A DNA stretch of 64,000 nucleotides, taken from the NCBI RefSeq assembly GCF_001628715.1, contig NZ_CP011120.1, positions 1,116,001 to 1,180,000 of the forward strand, in the 5' to 3' direction. Positions 17,320-27,009 of this stretch are shown piece after piece. Each line of letters begins with the position of its first letter. Positions within the stretch are counted from its first letter, which is position 1. This stretch comes from Acetobacter oryzifermentans. Its GTDB lineage: Bacteria; Pseudomonadota; Alphaproteobacteria; Acetobacterales; Acetobacteraceae. Both the position numbers and the translations under genes were made by a program. The notes under the pieces were generated by a model. It saw only the letters and a program-made list of their open reading frames with translations. It was not told the origin of the DNA and made no database searches.

Positions 17320-19653
17320 TTACTTAAGGCCGAAAGACCCAAGCGTTTTCAGGCTAAGGGTGAACAGGAAGGTAGAGTTACGCTGCTGCCCACCAATGGT
17401 GGTGTACTGCTTGAGATACATGAAATCGAGGCCGAAGCAGTCATTCGTATATCCAATATCTCCACCCAGAGAGACAAATTCACGGCGGGAGAGGCTGCGG
17501 CGCGCAAACCCGGAAAGATGCCAGTTATCCCAGTCGGAGGAGAAGCCGCCGCTGATTTCGTTTGTGCGTACAGTGTAAAGCTGGTTCGGGCTATAGGAGC
17601 GATAGTTGGTGGCAAAGTAGTAATAGGGGGTAACGGGTTCATACACATACCCGCCACGGATACGGAAATGCGGCACCCCGGCGCTGAACAGGGCATCACC
17701 AAAGTTGAATTTGCCGGTATAGGGATCAAGCCGCATACGGGCGTTGAAATCAAAATACTCGTTTGGTGCTACACGGGCACGCGCCACAATGTCTGAGGCA
17801 TGATGGTCTAGCCCAGAATAGGGCAGGCGGTCATGTTCGATATGTTCCTGGAAGCTTTCACCGGCCAGAAGATCCACTTCGTGACCATCCCATGTCCAGT
17901 TGGCATGCACCCCGATATTGCCGCGCAGGCCGCCATCCAGCCTGTCTGTGCCCTGATAGCGGTTAAGAGAAAACAGCGTTGAATCCGTAAATTCATAGGA
18001 CATGCTATCTTCGTTCGGAATCATGTCCGTTGCGCCCATGCCAGTATTGGGGGCGTAAATGGCTTGCACAATGGGTTCAATCAACTGCGTGCCGCGGCCA
18101 TGTTCAAAGCTGCGGACAAACGGCCAGTTGGTTTTTAACGCAATGGTAGGCAGAACCTGCCCGCTTACAACTGTACGGGCTGTTTTGTAGTAGTTGGGCT
18201 GCTGGTACAGCTTGCGGGCGCGGTAGACCATGGAATCAAGCCGCAATGTCAGCAGAAATTGCTGTCCTTGGCGGGAACGCCACAGCCTATCCCAGTTTAA
18301 TTGCAATTCACCGCGCTGATCGGCAGACCCGTTTTCACGATATACGTAAAAATCGGTGGTGTTTACGCTGGTGCGGCCGCCCAACGCATCTGGCTGGCCA
18401 ACAAAGCTATACGTATAACGCGGCAGCGCCCACGGTAGATCGGTGTTGTGAATGACACCTTTGTTCAGGCCCTGATAGTACTGCCCATCAATACGGGAGT
18501 AAGAGCCTGTGCCAAAGCCTTCAATATAGGCGTTGGAGTTTAGGGTATCAGACCCATAACCCTGCACACGGTAATCGCGCATATAGTCAGCAGAAGTGGC
18601 CAGATTGATGTTGGCTCCGGCGCGCCAGTGCTTGTTTATGGAGAACTGGCCACGGGCAAACAGATAGCCCTGCACACCATGGTTGCCGCCACGGCCTACA
18701 TCATCACCAAAGCCGTTGGTGTAGCTGTTACTGCGATGCGTATCGTAAGCCAGACCGCCCTGAATGTTGATCTTGCCGAAGTTAAAGAAGTTTCGGTACT
18801 GCGCGCTGATCTGTGGCCCTGTTTTGGTGGAGAACAGGCCCTGCACGGTCATGTCGGACTGATCATCAATCACCCAGTAATACGGGATAGTGAAATACGT
18901 GCCCAGATAACGGTCATGCGGTGTAATGCCGGGCATAAGGAACCCGCTGTGCCGCTTGGCTGAAGGATCCGTCATGGAGAAGTAGGGCAGGTAGATGACC
19001 GGAATACCCAGAATATCCAGATACGCATCACGGAAGTCGATTTTCTGGTGTTCCAGATCCTGCGTGGCGTCATAAGCGCGGAACTGCCAGAAAGGTGCGC
19101 GGGTTTTATCTTTTTCGCAGATTTCACAGGCCGTATAAACGGCGCGGCTCATGACGTTAATCTTGCCTGCTGTACGCCGCAGGCCGTTGGCTGCCAGCTT
19201 GGCGTTGTCCTGCATGGTGGCATTTACGTGCATCATGATACCATCCTTCATGCCGCCCGAAAGCTCGGCATAATGGGTGTACAGCACGGAACCATCTGGC
19301 TGAATGGTGGCTACATTTCCGCGTGCGGCTATAACGCCGGTATCGCGGTCATACACAATGCGGTCTGCTCGCAGCACATGGTCGCCCTGCCAGACCTGGA
19401 CATTGCCAGTCCAGGTAACGGTGTGCTCAACATCGTTGTAGTCAACCTTATCGGCCTGAAAGGTTGCCGGTTCATCGGGAGATGTCGGGCGGCCGGTATC
19501 AAGGTGCATCACCTGCGGGCGGAACTGCGCGTGGGCATGTTTGGGCAGGTTGAAAAGAAGGCACGCGGCCATGCTCCCCAATGCGGTGGCCGCACTGAGG
19601 GTGGAACGACGGCGCAACAAAGGGTTGCGGAAAGGCCGGCGAGCCACGGTCAA
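17320..19653 (-). CDS. lptD: LPS-assembly protein LptD
   Basis: Outer-membrane beta-barrel that inserts lipopolysaccharide into the outer leaflet. The 777 residues begin with an Arg-rich signal peptide that ends near HAHA (residues 38-42). The N-terminal OstA/jellyroll domain follows (ATFQADKVDYNDVEHTVTWT), then a CEIC cysteine pair near residue 175, then the barrel with alternating aromatic strands to a C-terminal FTLSLKTLGSFGLK. The start is TTG at 19653, immediately after the lptG stop, with GGAGG 8 bases upstream; GTG at 19647 is less well placed. It sits in the operon lptF-lptG-lptD-surA-rsmA, linking LPS export to barrel chaperoning. Confidence 0.94.
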   Translation of the reverse strand: MTVARRPFRNPLLRRRSTLSAATALGSMAACLLFNLPKHAHAQFRPQVMHLDTGRPTSPDEPATFQADKVDYNDVEHTVTWTGNVQVWQGDHVLRADRIVYDRDTGVIAARGNVATIQPDGSVLYTHYAELSGGMKDGIMMHVNATMQDNAKLAANGLRRTAGKINVMSRAVYTACEICEKDKTRAPFWQFRAYDATQDLEHQKIDFRDAYLDILGIPVIYLPYFSMTDPSAKRHSGFLMPGITPHDRYLGTYFTIPYYWVIDDQSDMTVQGLFSTKTGPQISAQYRNFFNFGKINIQGGLAYDTHRSNSYTNGFGDDVGRGGNHGVQGYLFARGQFSINKHWRAGANINLATSADYMRDYRVQGYGSDTLNSNAYIEGFGTGSYSRIDGQYYQGLNKGVIHNTDLPWALPRYTYSFVGQPDALGGRTSVNTTDFYVYRENGSADQRGELQLNWDRLWRSRQGQQFLLTLRLDSMVYRARKLYQQPNYYKTARTVVSGQVLPTIALKTNWPFVRSFEHGRGTQLIEPIVQAIYAPNTGMGATDMIPNEDSMSYEFTDSTLFSLNRYQGTDRLDGGLRGNIGVHANWTWDGHEVDLLAGESFQEHIEHDRLPYSGLDHHASDIVARARVAPNEYFDFNARMRLDPYTGKFNFGDALFSAGVPHFRIRGGYVYEPVTPYYYFATNYRSYSPNQLYTVRTNEISGGFSSDWDNWHLSGFARRSLSRREFVSLGGDIGYTNDCFGLDFMYLKQYTTIGGQQRNSTFLFTLSLKTLGSFGLK

Positions 19654-20766
19654 TCAGCCATCCTCCAAATGAAGCAGCAACGAAACAGCCAGACATAACC
19701 CGGCCAGCGTAGGGGCCCATGCAGCTAGCATCGGCGGAAGTGCCCCCGAATTCCCGAACTGCTCTGCAACCTTGGATACGGTGAAAAGCAGAAAACCCGC
19801 CGCAACGCCAGACCCGATCATGCGGGCAACGCCCCCGCGCCGAGATGGACGCATGGAAAACCCCGCCGCAACCAGCGCCATCGTGCCCGCCAGCATGGGC
19901 AATGCCAGCAGGGACTGAAAATGAATACGATGGCGAATAGATGAGAAACCTGAGCGATCAAGCAAGGAAATAAAGCCCGGCAGCGCCCAGACAGAAAGCG
20001 TTTCGGGGGAAGAAAAACTTTCCTGCACGCGGTTAACAGTTAAATCTGTAGGCAGATCGATCTGGCCAACGTGGTGCAACAAATCATTGGGCCGCACCAC
20101 AGAGGCATCACTTAAAATCCATTTCAATGTTCCCAGATAGCCTTCGGGAGCTTCGATTCGCATCATCAGCTTGTCCTGATGATCAAGACGGAACACGCTC
20201 ACATTACGGATACGGAGCAAGCCATCCTTAAGCTGCACGCCACGCGCATGTAGCATGGCAACGCCGTGCGGATCGTACTGACTATCTGATTGCCGGAGCC
20301 ATAAAGACCCGCTGGACAGGCTGAGCGGCCCACCACCAGTACGCAGATATTGCTGATCCAGCTCTTCCGCCCGGCGATACATGGATGAAGACACCGGAGA
20401 AATCAGGGTGGTGAAAAGAGCACCAATCAGCATGGCGCAGGCTACCGGAGCGGTAAGAAACTGCCATGCGGAAATACCAGCAGCGCGCGCCACAATCAGT
20501 TCGGAAGAACGCGTAAGCCGCCAGAAGCAGACAATCCCGCCCAACAGCATGCCAAAAGGTAGGATTTCCGTGGCAAAATAAGGCACATGAAGCGCTGCAA
20601 TTTCTGTTACCACATTGGTGGAAACATCTGGCTTGGTGGCGACACGGCGCAACAGGTCAATAAAATCAAACAGGCAGACAATGCCGGTTAGGGAGGCAAT
20701 CATCGCCACAACGGAAAACACAAACTGCCGCGCAATATAGCGGGAGAGGGTAACGGCAACAATCAT
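19654..20766 (-). CDS. lptG: LPS export ABC transporter permease LptG
   Basis: Inner-membrane permease of the LptB2FG exporter, YjgP/YjgQ family. The 370 residues have an N-terminal membrane segment (FVFSVVAMIASLTGIVCLFD), two more near residues 55-115, a periplasmic beta-jellyroll domain in the middle, and three C-terminal helices with a final LAGLCLAVSLLLHLEDG. The conserved motif RSSELIVARAAGIS, which contacts the LptB ATPase, lies near residue 85. Its stop codon touches the lptD start and it begins 16 bases after lptF. Confidence 0.93.
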   Translation of the reverse strand: MIVAVTLSRYIARQFVFSVVAMIASLTGIVCLFDFIDLLRRVATKPDVSTNVVTEIAALHVPYFATEILPFGMLLGGIVCFWRLTRSSELIVARAAGISAWQFLTAPVACAMLIGALFTTLISPVSSSMYRRAEELDQQYLRTGGGPLSLSSGSLWLRQSDSQYDPHGVAMLHARGVQLKDGLLRIRNVSVFRLDHQDKLMMRIEAPEGYLGTLKWILSDASVVRPNDLLHHVGQIDLPTDLTVNRVQESFSSPETLSVWALPGFISLLDRSGFSSIRHRIHFQSLLALPMLAGTMALVAAGFSMRPSRRGGVARMIGSGVAAGFLLFTVSKVAEQFGNSGALPPMLAAWAPTLAGLCLAVSLLLHLEDG

Positions 20767-20782
20767 CAGGCCGGAAGCCCCT

Positions 20783-21937
20783 TCAGTTCTGTGTCAGGCG
20801 GGCAGAGGCGCGGTCTGCCAGCATTTCCGGAATGAATAGTATGCCTGCGCATATCAGCCCCGGCAGTAATGCCACAAGCGGAATAAGCGGGATAAGGGCC
20901 ATGTTTCGGCTGGCCAGGTTTTGCAGCAACAGGTTAATGGCCAACAGCCCCACAACAGTTAGCACCGCAGCAAGGGGCCGCTTGATATTGCCGTAGCGCG
21001 AAAAAGCTCCACGCAGCACGGCAACCAGCCCCACCATGGCAAAGGAAAAGCAGGTAAGAGGGGATGTAAGGCGGCGCCAGCCTTCTACCTTGAACTTGCC
21101 TGTATCGCGCACAGAAACCTGTTGTGGATCTGGGTGCAGCAGTTCCCCCAAAGACATTTCAGCAGCATCCCGAAAGCGGGCGTCTTCCTGATGTGCGGAA
21201 GACAAATCCATGGAATCCTGCTTGAAAACCAGCATGTTCAGGCGGCCTGTCTTATGGTCGATCACCTGTCTGGAACCATCGTACAGGATCACGCGGGGGG
21301 TATCATTCACGATCATCATGGACCCATGATTGGCCAGAATTGTGGCCTGATTCCCCGGTTGCCGATCATCCTCCACCATAATGCCATGCAGCGTGCCATC
21401 GTGGCTGCGCGAACGGATATAGACCGTCATGGCATCCGAAACCTTGGTGAACACGCCTTCTTGCAGCATGAAGGCCGCCATCTTGTTGCGGATATCAAAT
21501 TCGTATTGCCGGAAGGCGTGGTAGGATGTGGGCACAATCCACAGGTTCAGCAAAAAGCCCATTATGGTGGCCATAAGCGCACAGCCCAGCCCGGCCTTTG
21601 CCAGCGCAAACTGTGAAAGCCCCGCCGCCTGCATAACCGTAAGTTCGCGGTCTCCCGCCAGCCGTTGATACACAAACAGGCTGACCACAAAAGTGGTAAT
21701 GGGTAGCACCACCGCCACAAAGGAAGGGATGAGCAGGCTTGTGAGTTCAATAAACACACGCAGGGAAAGCCCTCTGTCCACCACCAGAGAGACAAAGCGC
21801 AAAGACTGCATAAGCCAGATGAGCGCGGCCAACCCCCCGGTGGTTGCCAGCAGTGCCACCAGAAGCTGGTGGAACACATACCTGTCCAGCGTGAGGAAAC
21901 GCGATTTCAGCCAAGACTGAAGTGAACGGACGGTCAT
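20783..21937 (-). CDS. lptF: LPS export ABC transporter permease LptF
   Basis: Second permease of the LptB2FG complex. From the ATG at 21937 it has 384 residues: a helix at FHQLLVALLATTGGLAALIW, further N-terminal helices (SFVAVVLPITTFVVSLFVYQ), the LptB-coupling motif DRELTVMQAAGLSQF, the periplasmic domain, and three C-terminal helices (VVGLLAINLLLQNLA, IPLVALLPGLICAGILF). An upstream ATG at 21988 would add 17 residues; neither start has a strong Shine-Dalgarno. It is the first gene of the operon that continues with lptG, lptD, surA and rsmA. Confidence 0.92.
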   Translation of the reverse strand: MTVRSLQSWLKSRFLTLDRYVFHQLLVALLATTGGLAALIWLMQSLRFVSLVVDRGLSLRVFIELTSLLIPSFVAVVLPITTFVVSLFVYQRLAGDRELTVMQAAGLSQFALAKAGLGCALMATIMGFLLNLWIVPTSYHAFRQYEFDIRNKMAAFMLQEGVFTKVSDAMTVYIRSRSHDGTLHGIMVEDDRQPGNQATILANHGSMMIVNDTPRVILYDGSRQVIDHKTGRLNMLVFKQDSMDLSSAHQEDARFRDAAEMSLGELLHPDPQQVSVRDTGKFKVEGWRRLTSPLTCFSFAMVGLVAVLRGAFSRYGNIKRPLAAVLTVVGLLAINLLLQNLASRNMALIPLIPLVALLPGLICAGILFIPEMLADRASARLTQN

Positions 21938-22029
21938 ACGTCTGTTATCTACTTCACCTGTGCGGGAGGCAACAGCCTTATCATGCATAAAGCAGGTGCA
22001 AGCATGTTGCTCCGGTGTGGTTTTTCTTG

Positions 22030-22099
22030 AAAACTGACAGTTTTATTGGCGCAAACTCTCAAAATTCCGCAATTTCTTTTTTCGCTTTTCGCGGAATTT
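22030..22099 (-). terminator. Tandem hairpins downstream of the porin gene
   Basis: AAATTCCGC (22062-22070) pairs with GCGGAATTT (22091-22099), directly after the porin stop on the minus strand. Further along, AAAACTG pairs with CAGTTTT (22030-22044), followed on the minus strand by TTTTCAAGAAAAA. The second is the likelier termination point. Confidence 0.55.
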
Positions 22100-23758
22100 C
22101 TAGAATAGAAGAATCACACCACCAGCAGCCGTGTTGTCGCTTTCCTTGTAAGGGCCGTGGGCGGCAGACGATGTATGTGTGTATTCACCCACCAGATTCA
22201 GCCAATCTGTCAGCTTGTAAAAAACAGCCCCAACTTCAGACTGGTTGCGCCGCACAAGGGTAGGGCTGTTTTCTCCCGGAGCCTGATACAGGTTGCTTAC
22301 GCCGTAACTGCCCACCAGCTTGAGCCTTTTGGTAACGTGGTAGGCCCCCTGCACGTAATACCCTTCGGATGCACGTTTGCGGCCATTTTGCCCCACGCCA
22401 TCAAAGAACAGCCCGGTTGTACCCAAGCCGCTGCCGCGATAGTAGTAGGCGACACCTTCAAGCGGACCATAGGTAACTTTGGTGCCAATATCGCCCGCTT
22501 CTGCCATTGCCCCCTTGCGGCTGTCTGTATTCAGCAAAGTGCTTTGCAGGCCCTGCTGATGCTGAATCAGGAAGCTGGCCCAGATGCGTGTCTGCACCTC
22601 GCCAACCTTGAAATCATACGTAACCTTGCCCTGCACCATGGGGGAGGAATGATGCTCGGATGAGGCAGACAGATCGCCCCCGGCAAAATTAAATTCATCC
22701 AGCGGTTGAAAGATACCGACAGTGCCTTGAAAACCGTGGATTGTGGGAGAGGCGTAGGAAATCTGCGGAATCCAGTCTGCGTACACATAACCCACACCAA
22801 TGCGGCCCAGAGATGTGTTGCCCGGAGCTGCGTTGTTGCCGGAAGCACCGACGCTGAGCAGCGTGGCATCGTTCAGAATAGCGTCGGAGCCAAACAGCGC
22901 CAGATCACGCCCGACCTTGAATGTGCCGATATTCTTGTTGCCAAACGTAACGTAAACCTGACGCAGATCGATACCGGCAGTGCCAAGCCCAACGGGGCTG
23001 CCGCCTGTGTTGGCGTTAAAGGCCCCGTTTTTGGCGTTATCAATACCCGGATACATGCCCAGAACGGCAGAAATATCCATACCGCGCTGCACGGTGCTAA
23101 GCTTGAGCACAAAGCCAGCAGGGAGCAGACCGTTACGCACAGCAGAAGAATCAAACCCGCTGGAACCGGTGGAAACACCCCCAGCCACGGCTTGCCCGCC
23201 AGCGGGGCTGTTGTAGGTGTAAAAGCCGTTCACAAAGCCAGAAAGGTTGATGTTGATGGGGCCCGCCATAAAGGTAAGCCCTTTGCCGGGCACGTATTTT
23301 GCCACCCGCACCACATCGTCGCCTTTAAGGGATTTGGCAGCTTCTTCGGCAGAACGGGCGCTGGCTTCTGCGCGTTCTGCGGCACTTTCGGCCCGCATGC
23401 CGGAATCTTCTGCACCGGGGTCAAACTTGATGCCGGGTTCGTATTCATCACCGCCAGCCCCATGCCCGGCATGGGCCACCATGCGGTGCCGTGTGCCCGA
23501 AGCCGCTGCCGTGCGGCCAGAGCCTGAACCACCTCTGCCGCCTGAAGATGCACGCTCGGTTTGTGCTGGAGCGGCGTGGCGCACGTGTTTGGCGAGCAGC
23601 GTATCGTATTCATGCTTGGTTAGGCTGCCTTTGGCGCGCAGCACATCCAGCAGATCGCTATAATCATCAGCCAGAGCAGCTTTGGGCAGCATGGCAGGCG
23701 AACCAGCAACCGATGCGGCCATAACCGTGGCAACCAGCGCCTTTTTTCCCGATGCCAT
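22100..23758 (-). CDS. Outer-membrane porin with N-terminal coiled-coil-like region (DcaP-like)
   Basis: Predicted outer-membrane channel of 552 residues. A signal peptide (MASGKKALVATVMAASVAGS, cleavage near ALA at 29-31) is followed by a YSDLLDVLRAKGSLTKHEYDTLLAKH helix, a low-complexity His/Ala/Gly segment, and an Ala/Glu heptad-like helix (ESAAERAEASARSAEEAAKS). The barrel begins around residue 170 (GPININLSGFVNGFYTYNSP) and ends in GGVILLF with the typical C-terminal Phe. This layout resembles DcaP-type or carbohydrate porins; the substrate is unknown. GGGGAG lies about 10 bases before the ATG. It is a single gene. Confidence 0.8.
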   Translation of the reverse strand: MASGKKALVATVMAASVAGSPAMLPKAALADDYSDLLDVLRAKGSLTKHEYDTLLAKHVRHAAPAQTERASSGGRGGSGSGRTAAASGTRHRMVAHAGHGAGGDEYEPGIKFDPGAEDSGMRAESAAERAEASARSAEEAAKSLKGDDVVRVAKYVPGKGLTFMAGPININLSGFVNGFYTYNSPAGGQAVAGGVSTGSSGFDSSAVRNGLLPAGFVLKLSTVQRGMDISAVLGMYPGIDNAKNGAFNANTGGSPVGLGTAGIDLRQVYVTFGNKNIGTFKVGRDLALFGSDAILNDATLLSVGASGNNAAPGNTSLGRIGVGYVYADWIPQISYASPTIHGFQGTVGIFQPLDEFNFAGGDLSASSEHHSSPMVQGKVTYDFKVGEVQTRIWASFLIQHQQGLQSTLLNTDSRKGAMAEAGDIGTKVTYGPLEGVAYYYRGSGLGTTGLFFDGVGQNGRKRASEGYYVQGAYHVTKRLKLVGSYGVSNLYQAPGENSPTLVRRNQSEVGAVFYKLTDWLNLVGEYTHTSSAAHGPYKESDNTAAGGVILLF

Positions 23759-24345
23759 AAAACCGTGCTCCCCTAAAAACCTGCTCTCTCTTACTGTGGA
23801 TCAGATTTCCTGCCGTCAATACGGCGTAAAAAGGCAGCAGCTTTGTGAGCCAAGAGGGCAACGATGCAGCAAAACCGAACGCATTGGTAGAAAAATCCCC
23901 ATTCTACACTGCTGCGTAAACAGCAAAACGTATTGGTTTTACAATGGAATGGGATAAATATAATTCTTTAATATCAAGGAAATAGACGATTATTTTTTGC
24001 GTTGGAAGCAGAATGGAAAACAGTATGAATTAAAAATGACGTAAGCAGTTTTGACGATAAAATGCTATATACACAGCACAAAAAGTGAAGAAAAGTGTGC
24101 TTACAAAAGTTCCACTCATCACGGAATTTTTATTGTTATAACAAGAATTTACGTCATTTCTTGAGGCTGTTTTTGATTGGCGACGTAAAAGGGTGCGAAA
24201 ATTTCCCCGTAATTGCAGTACTTTGCATCATAATTTGCCATTATGCCGCCGTGTTCGCGCCGCACAGCACATTTTGGTGTCTTGAATTTAAACTTAGCCG
24301 GGCAGGGCAAGTGGTTCTGCCAAATCAGTAACGAAAGCAAACACA
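23759..24345. promoter_or_regulatory. AT-rich 587-base spacer between porin and ABC exporter, with repeated TGACGTAA-type sites
   Basis: No gene is seen here. AAATGACGTAA (24034-24044) and its exact reverse complement TTACGTCATTT (24149-24159) are 115 bases apart, and GACGTAAAA recurs at 24182-24190. Base composition is clearly richer in A and T than the flanking genes between about 23930 and 24200. The spacer must contain the promoters of the divergent porin and exporter genes; I could not assign convincing -35/-10 boxes. Confidence 0.5.
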
Positions 24346-26196
24346 GTGTCGGCGGAAAAAGAAAAACACAATCAGGCTTGGCCACACAGCGCTCAGCAGC
24401 AAGCTTTTTCTGCTGAGCCCATTATAACGGTGCCGGATGAGGAACTGCCACACTATGCCGGGCGGCCCGTGGCGTTTTTAGTGCGTTACATGCGGCATAG
24501 GCCTGTGGGGCATGCGTTGGTATTTGGCTCTGTTGGGTTGGCTATTGGCTGCATTGTGCTTTCATCTAACGGTATCCGCCGTCTGGTGGACCTCATGACA
24601 GGCACATCCCCTACGGGGGATGTTATGGCCGTATGGTCTGCCGTTGGGGTGCTGATTGGCCTGATTGTGGCAGACAATATCTCGTGGCGTATTGCCGGTT
24701 GGTTTGCTGCCCGCACTTTTGTAGCGGTTACGGGGGATATCCGGCAGGATCTGTTCCGTTTTCTAACAGGCCATTCTCCCGCCTATTTTGCAGACCGTAT
24801 GCCCACATCGCTTGCTGCACGTATCGCTACCGCTGGCAATGTGAGCTTCACCATAGAAAACTTGCTGGCATGGAGCGTATTGCCCCCTAGTCTGAATGTT
24901 CTGCTTTCTGTTGTGCTGATGTTGTCTGTCAGCACCATTATGGGCAGCGTGACAGTAGTGCTGGCCATTGGGCTATGTTTGCTGATGTTCCGTCTGGCTG
25001 TAAGGGGCCGCACTCTGCACGGAGATTACGCAGCCGCCGCCGCCGGGCTGGAAGGTGAAACGCTGGATGTTATGGGCAACATTGCGCTGGTGCGGGCCTT
25101 TGGCATGCGCAACCGTGAGCGCGAGCGTTTTAATGCCCTCACGCAACGGGAAATGGGCGAACGCCTGAAGTCTCTGCGTTACATGGAAAAGTTGCGCATG
25201 ATCCATGCGTTGCTGACTGCGGTGCTCACTACGGGTTTGCTCATTTGGGCGGTGTTGCTGTGGCAATGGCAGCAGGCAACCGTTGGGCAGGTGGTCATGA
25301 TTATTACGTTGGGCTTTGCCATTCTGCACGGCACGCGGGATCTGGCTTTGTCTATGGTGGAAACCATCCAGCATAACGCACGGTTGTCCGAAGTGCTTTC
25401 CTCGCTACTTGTGCCGCATGATATGCCAGATGCTGAAAATGCCGTGCCGATGAAAGGCCCAGTGTTGGGCGATGTGCAGTTTCAGGATGTGGTGTTTGCG
25501 TATCCTGGTGGCGCCGCAGTGCTGGACCACTTCAATCTGCATATTCAGGCAGGCACCCGCGTAGGGTTGGTGGGGCGTTCGGGCTCAGGCAAAAGCACGG
25601 TGCTGGCCCTGTTGCAGCGCATGCGCTGTGTGCAGTCTGGTAGTGTGTTGATAGACGGGCAGGATATTCGCGATCTTACAGAAGATGCATTGCGGGCATG
25701 CCTTTCCATTGTGCCGCAGGATGTCTCCTTGTTGCATCGCTCTGTTATGGAAAATATTCGCTACGGCAGGCCAGATGCCACAGATGCAGAAGTGCGTGCC
25801 GCAGCAGCCGCTGCCGGGTGTGCCGCATTTATCGACGAATTGTCTGAAGGGTTTGCTACCATTGTAGGAGATAGGGGCGTAAAACTGTCTGGCGGGCAGC
25901 GCCAGCGTATTGCCATTGCACGCGCCTTTTTACGCAATGCCCCTATTCTTATTTTAGATGAAGCCACAAGCGCGCTGGACACGGAAAGCGAACAACACGT
26001 ACAGCAAGCACTAGACAGGCTGATGGTTGGGCGCACAGTTATTGCTGTAGCGCACAGGCTTTCCACCTTACAAAACTTTGACAGAATCGTTGTGATGCAG
26101 GAAGGCAGGATTATCGAGGATGGTTCTCCTGCGCAGCTTGAACAGCAGGATGGCCCGTATAGGCAGTTTCTTAACAGGCAGATGACACACGCATAA
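24346..26196 (+). CDS. ABC transporter, fused permease and ATPase (exporter type)
   Basis: Inner-membrane half-exporter of 616 residues, expected to work as a homodimer. The six-helix membrane domain spans about residues 60-330 (for example ALVFGSVGLAIGCIVLSS). The ATPase domain has Walker A GRSGSGKST near residue 410, the Q-loop VPQDVSLLHRSVMENIRYG, signature LSGGQRQRIAIARAF, Walker B ILILDEATSALD and the H-loop AVAHRLSTL. The start is GTG at 24346 with no strong Shine-Dalgarno. The GntR regulator overlaps its stop by one base, suggesting the regulator controls this exporter. The substrate is unknown; lipid, peptide or drug export are all possible. Confidence 0.88.
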   Translation: MSAEKEKHNQAWPHSAQQQAFSAEPIITVPDEELPHYAGRPVAFLVRYMRHRPVGHALVFGSVGLAIGCIVLSSNGIRRLVDLMTGTSPTGDVMAVWSAVGVLIGLIVADNISWRIAGWFAARTFVAVTGDIRQDLFRFLTGHSPAYFADRMPTSLAARIATAGNVSFTIENLLAWSVLPPSLNVLLSVVLMLSVSTIMGSVTVVLAIGLCLLMFRLAVRGRTLHGDYAAAAAGLEGETLDVMGNIALVRAFGMRNRERERFNALTQREMGERLKSLRYMEKLRMIHALLTAVLTTGLLIWAVLLWQWQQATVGQVVMIITLGFAILHGTRDLALSMVETIQHNARLSEVLSSLLVPHDMPDAENAVPMKGPVLGDVQFQDVVFAYPGGAAVLDHFNLHIQAGTRVGLVGRSGSGKSTVLALLQRMRCVQSGSVLIDGQDIRDLTEDALRACLSIVPQDVSLLHRSVMENIRYGRPDATDAEVRAAAAAAGCAAFIDELSEGFATIVGDRGVKLSGGQRQRIAIARAFLRNAPILILDEATSALDTESEQHVQQALDRLMVGRTVIAVAHRLSTLQNFDRIVVMQEGRIIEDGSPAQLEQQDGPYRQFLNRQMTHA

Positions 26197-26915
26197 TGAC
26201 AACCATACAAACACCACAGGCGTGGAAAAACCTGCGACCCGAAGGGCGGGGCGAAGCACGAGGTGCCCTTGCAGCCTATGCTTACCAGCAGATACGCGAC
26301 AGGCTGATTTACTGTCATTATCAAGGTGGTGAGCGCTTGGTTTTGCGCCCGCTTGCGGCTTCATTGGAGTTAAGCCCCACTCCAGTGCGCGAGGCGCTGT
26401 TGCGCTTGGTTTCAGAACAGGCGCTGGAACTGGATGAACGCAACACCGCCCGTGTGCCGACCACCACGCGCGCACTGTTTTTAGAAATTCATGGTGTGCG
26501 GGGAGATCTGGAAGGCCGTCTTACCCGAGATCTGGTTACGCACATTACCCAAGAACAGATTGCGGTGCTGCGCGAAAAGCATCGGGATTTTATTGTGGCA
26601 TATGAAAACGCAGACCCGCATAAAACGGCTGTGGCCAATGCTATTTTCCATAGCACGGCAGCAGGTTTTTCCCGCTTGCTGTTTACCGTAGGGATTATTC
26701 GCGGGCTGTGGGCACGTATGGGGCCAATTTATGCAGCAGCTAACAGCTTGCCTACAATGAGCCCAGCAGACCCAAACCATCCGCATCTGCAAATTCTGGC
26801 CGCGTTTGAAAAGCGCGATGTTGAGGCTGCAACAGATGCATTGCAGCGTGATTTTCTGCAAGCCAGAGAATGGCTGGAACCTTTGTTGCCAGAAGAGCAG
26901 CCAGTAACAGTTTGA
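26196..26915 (+). CDS. GntR family transcriptional regulator (FCD-type)
   Basis: DNA-binding regulator of 239 residues. The winged helix-turn-helix lies at residues 27-90 (AYQQIRDRLIYCHYQGGERL, then LRPLAASLELSPTPVREALL). The C-terminal all-helical ligand domain (from about 100) resembles FCD regulators, with HSTAAGF and the final HLQILAAFEKRDVEAATDAL. The ATG overlaps the stop codon of the ABC exporter (TAATGA-type junction), so both are translated from one message. The repeated TGACGTAA sites upstream of the exporter are candidate targets, but this is inference. Confidence 0.87.
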   Translation: MTTIQTPQAWKNLRPEGRGEARGALAAYAYQQIRDRLIYCHYQGGERLVLRPLAASLELSPTPVREALLRLVSEQALELDERNTARVPTTTRALFLEIHGVRGDLEGRLTRDLVTHITQEQIAVLREKHRDFIVAYENADPHKTAVANAIFHSTAAGFSRLLFTVGIIRGLWARMGPIYAAANSLPTMSPADPNHPHLQILAAFEKRDVEAATDALQRDFLQAREWLEPLLPEEQPVTV

Positions 26916-26923
26916 ATTTGAAG

Positions 26924-26974
26924 TAAAAATACACAAGCCTGCCAGACCGGCAAGGATCGGGCAGGCTTGTGTAT
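26924..26974 (-). terminator. Convergent terminator between the GntR gene and minE
   Basis: ATACACAAGCCTGCC (26929-26943) pairs with GGCAGGCTTGTGTAT (26960-26974) over about 15 bp. On the minus strand TTTTTAC follows the stem, so it ends minCDE transcripts. On the plus strand it can also stop transcription from the GntR gene, with a poor U-tract. Confidence 0.85.
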
Positions 26975-27009
26975 CTGTGCGCGGTGTAAAGCCCCGCAGT
27001 CAGGCAGGT

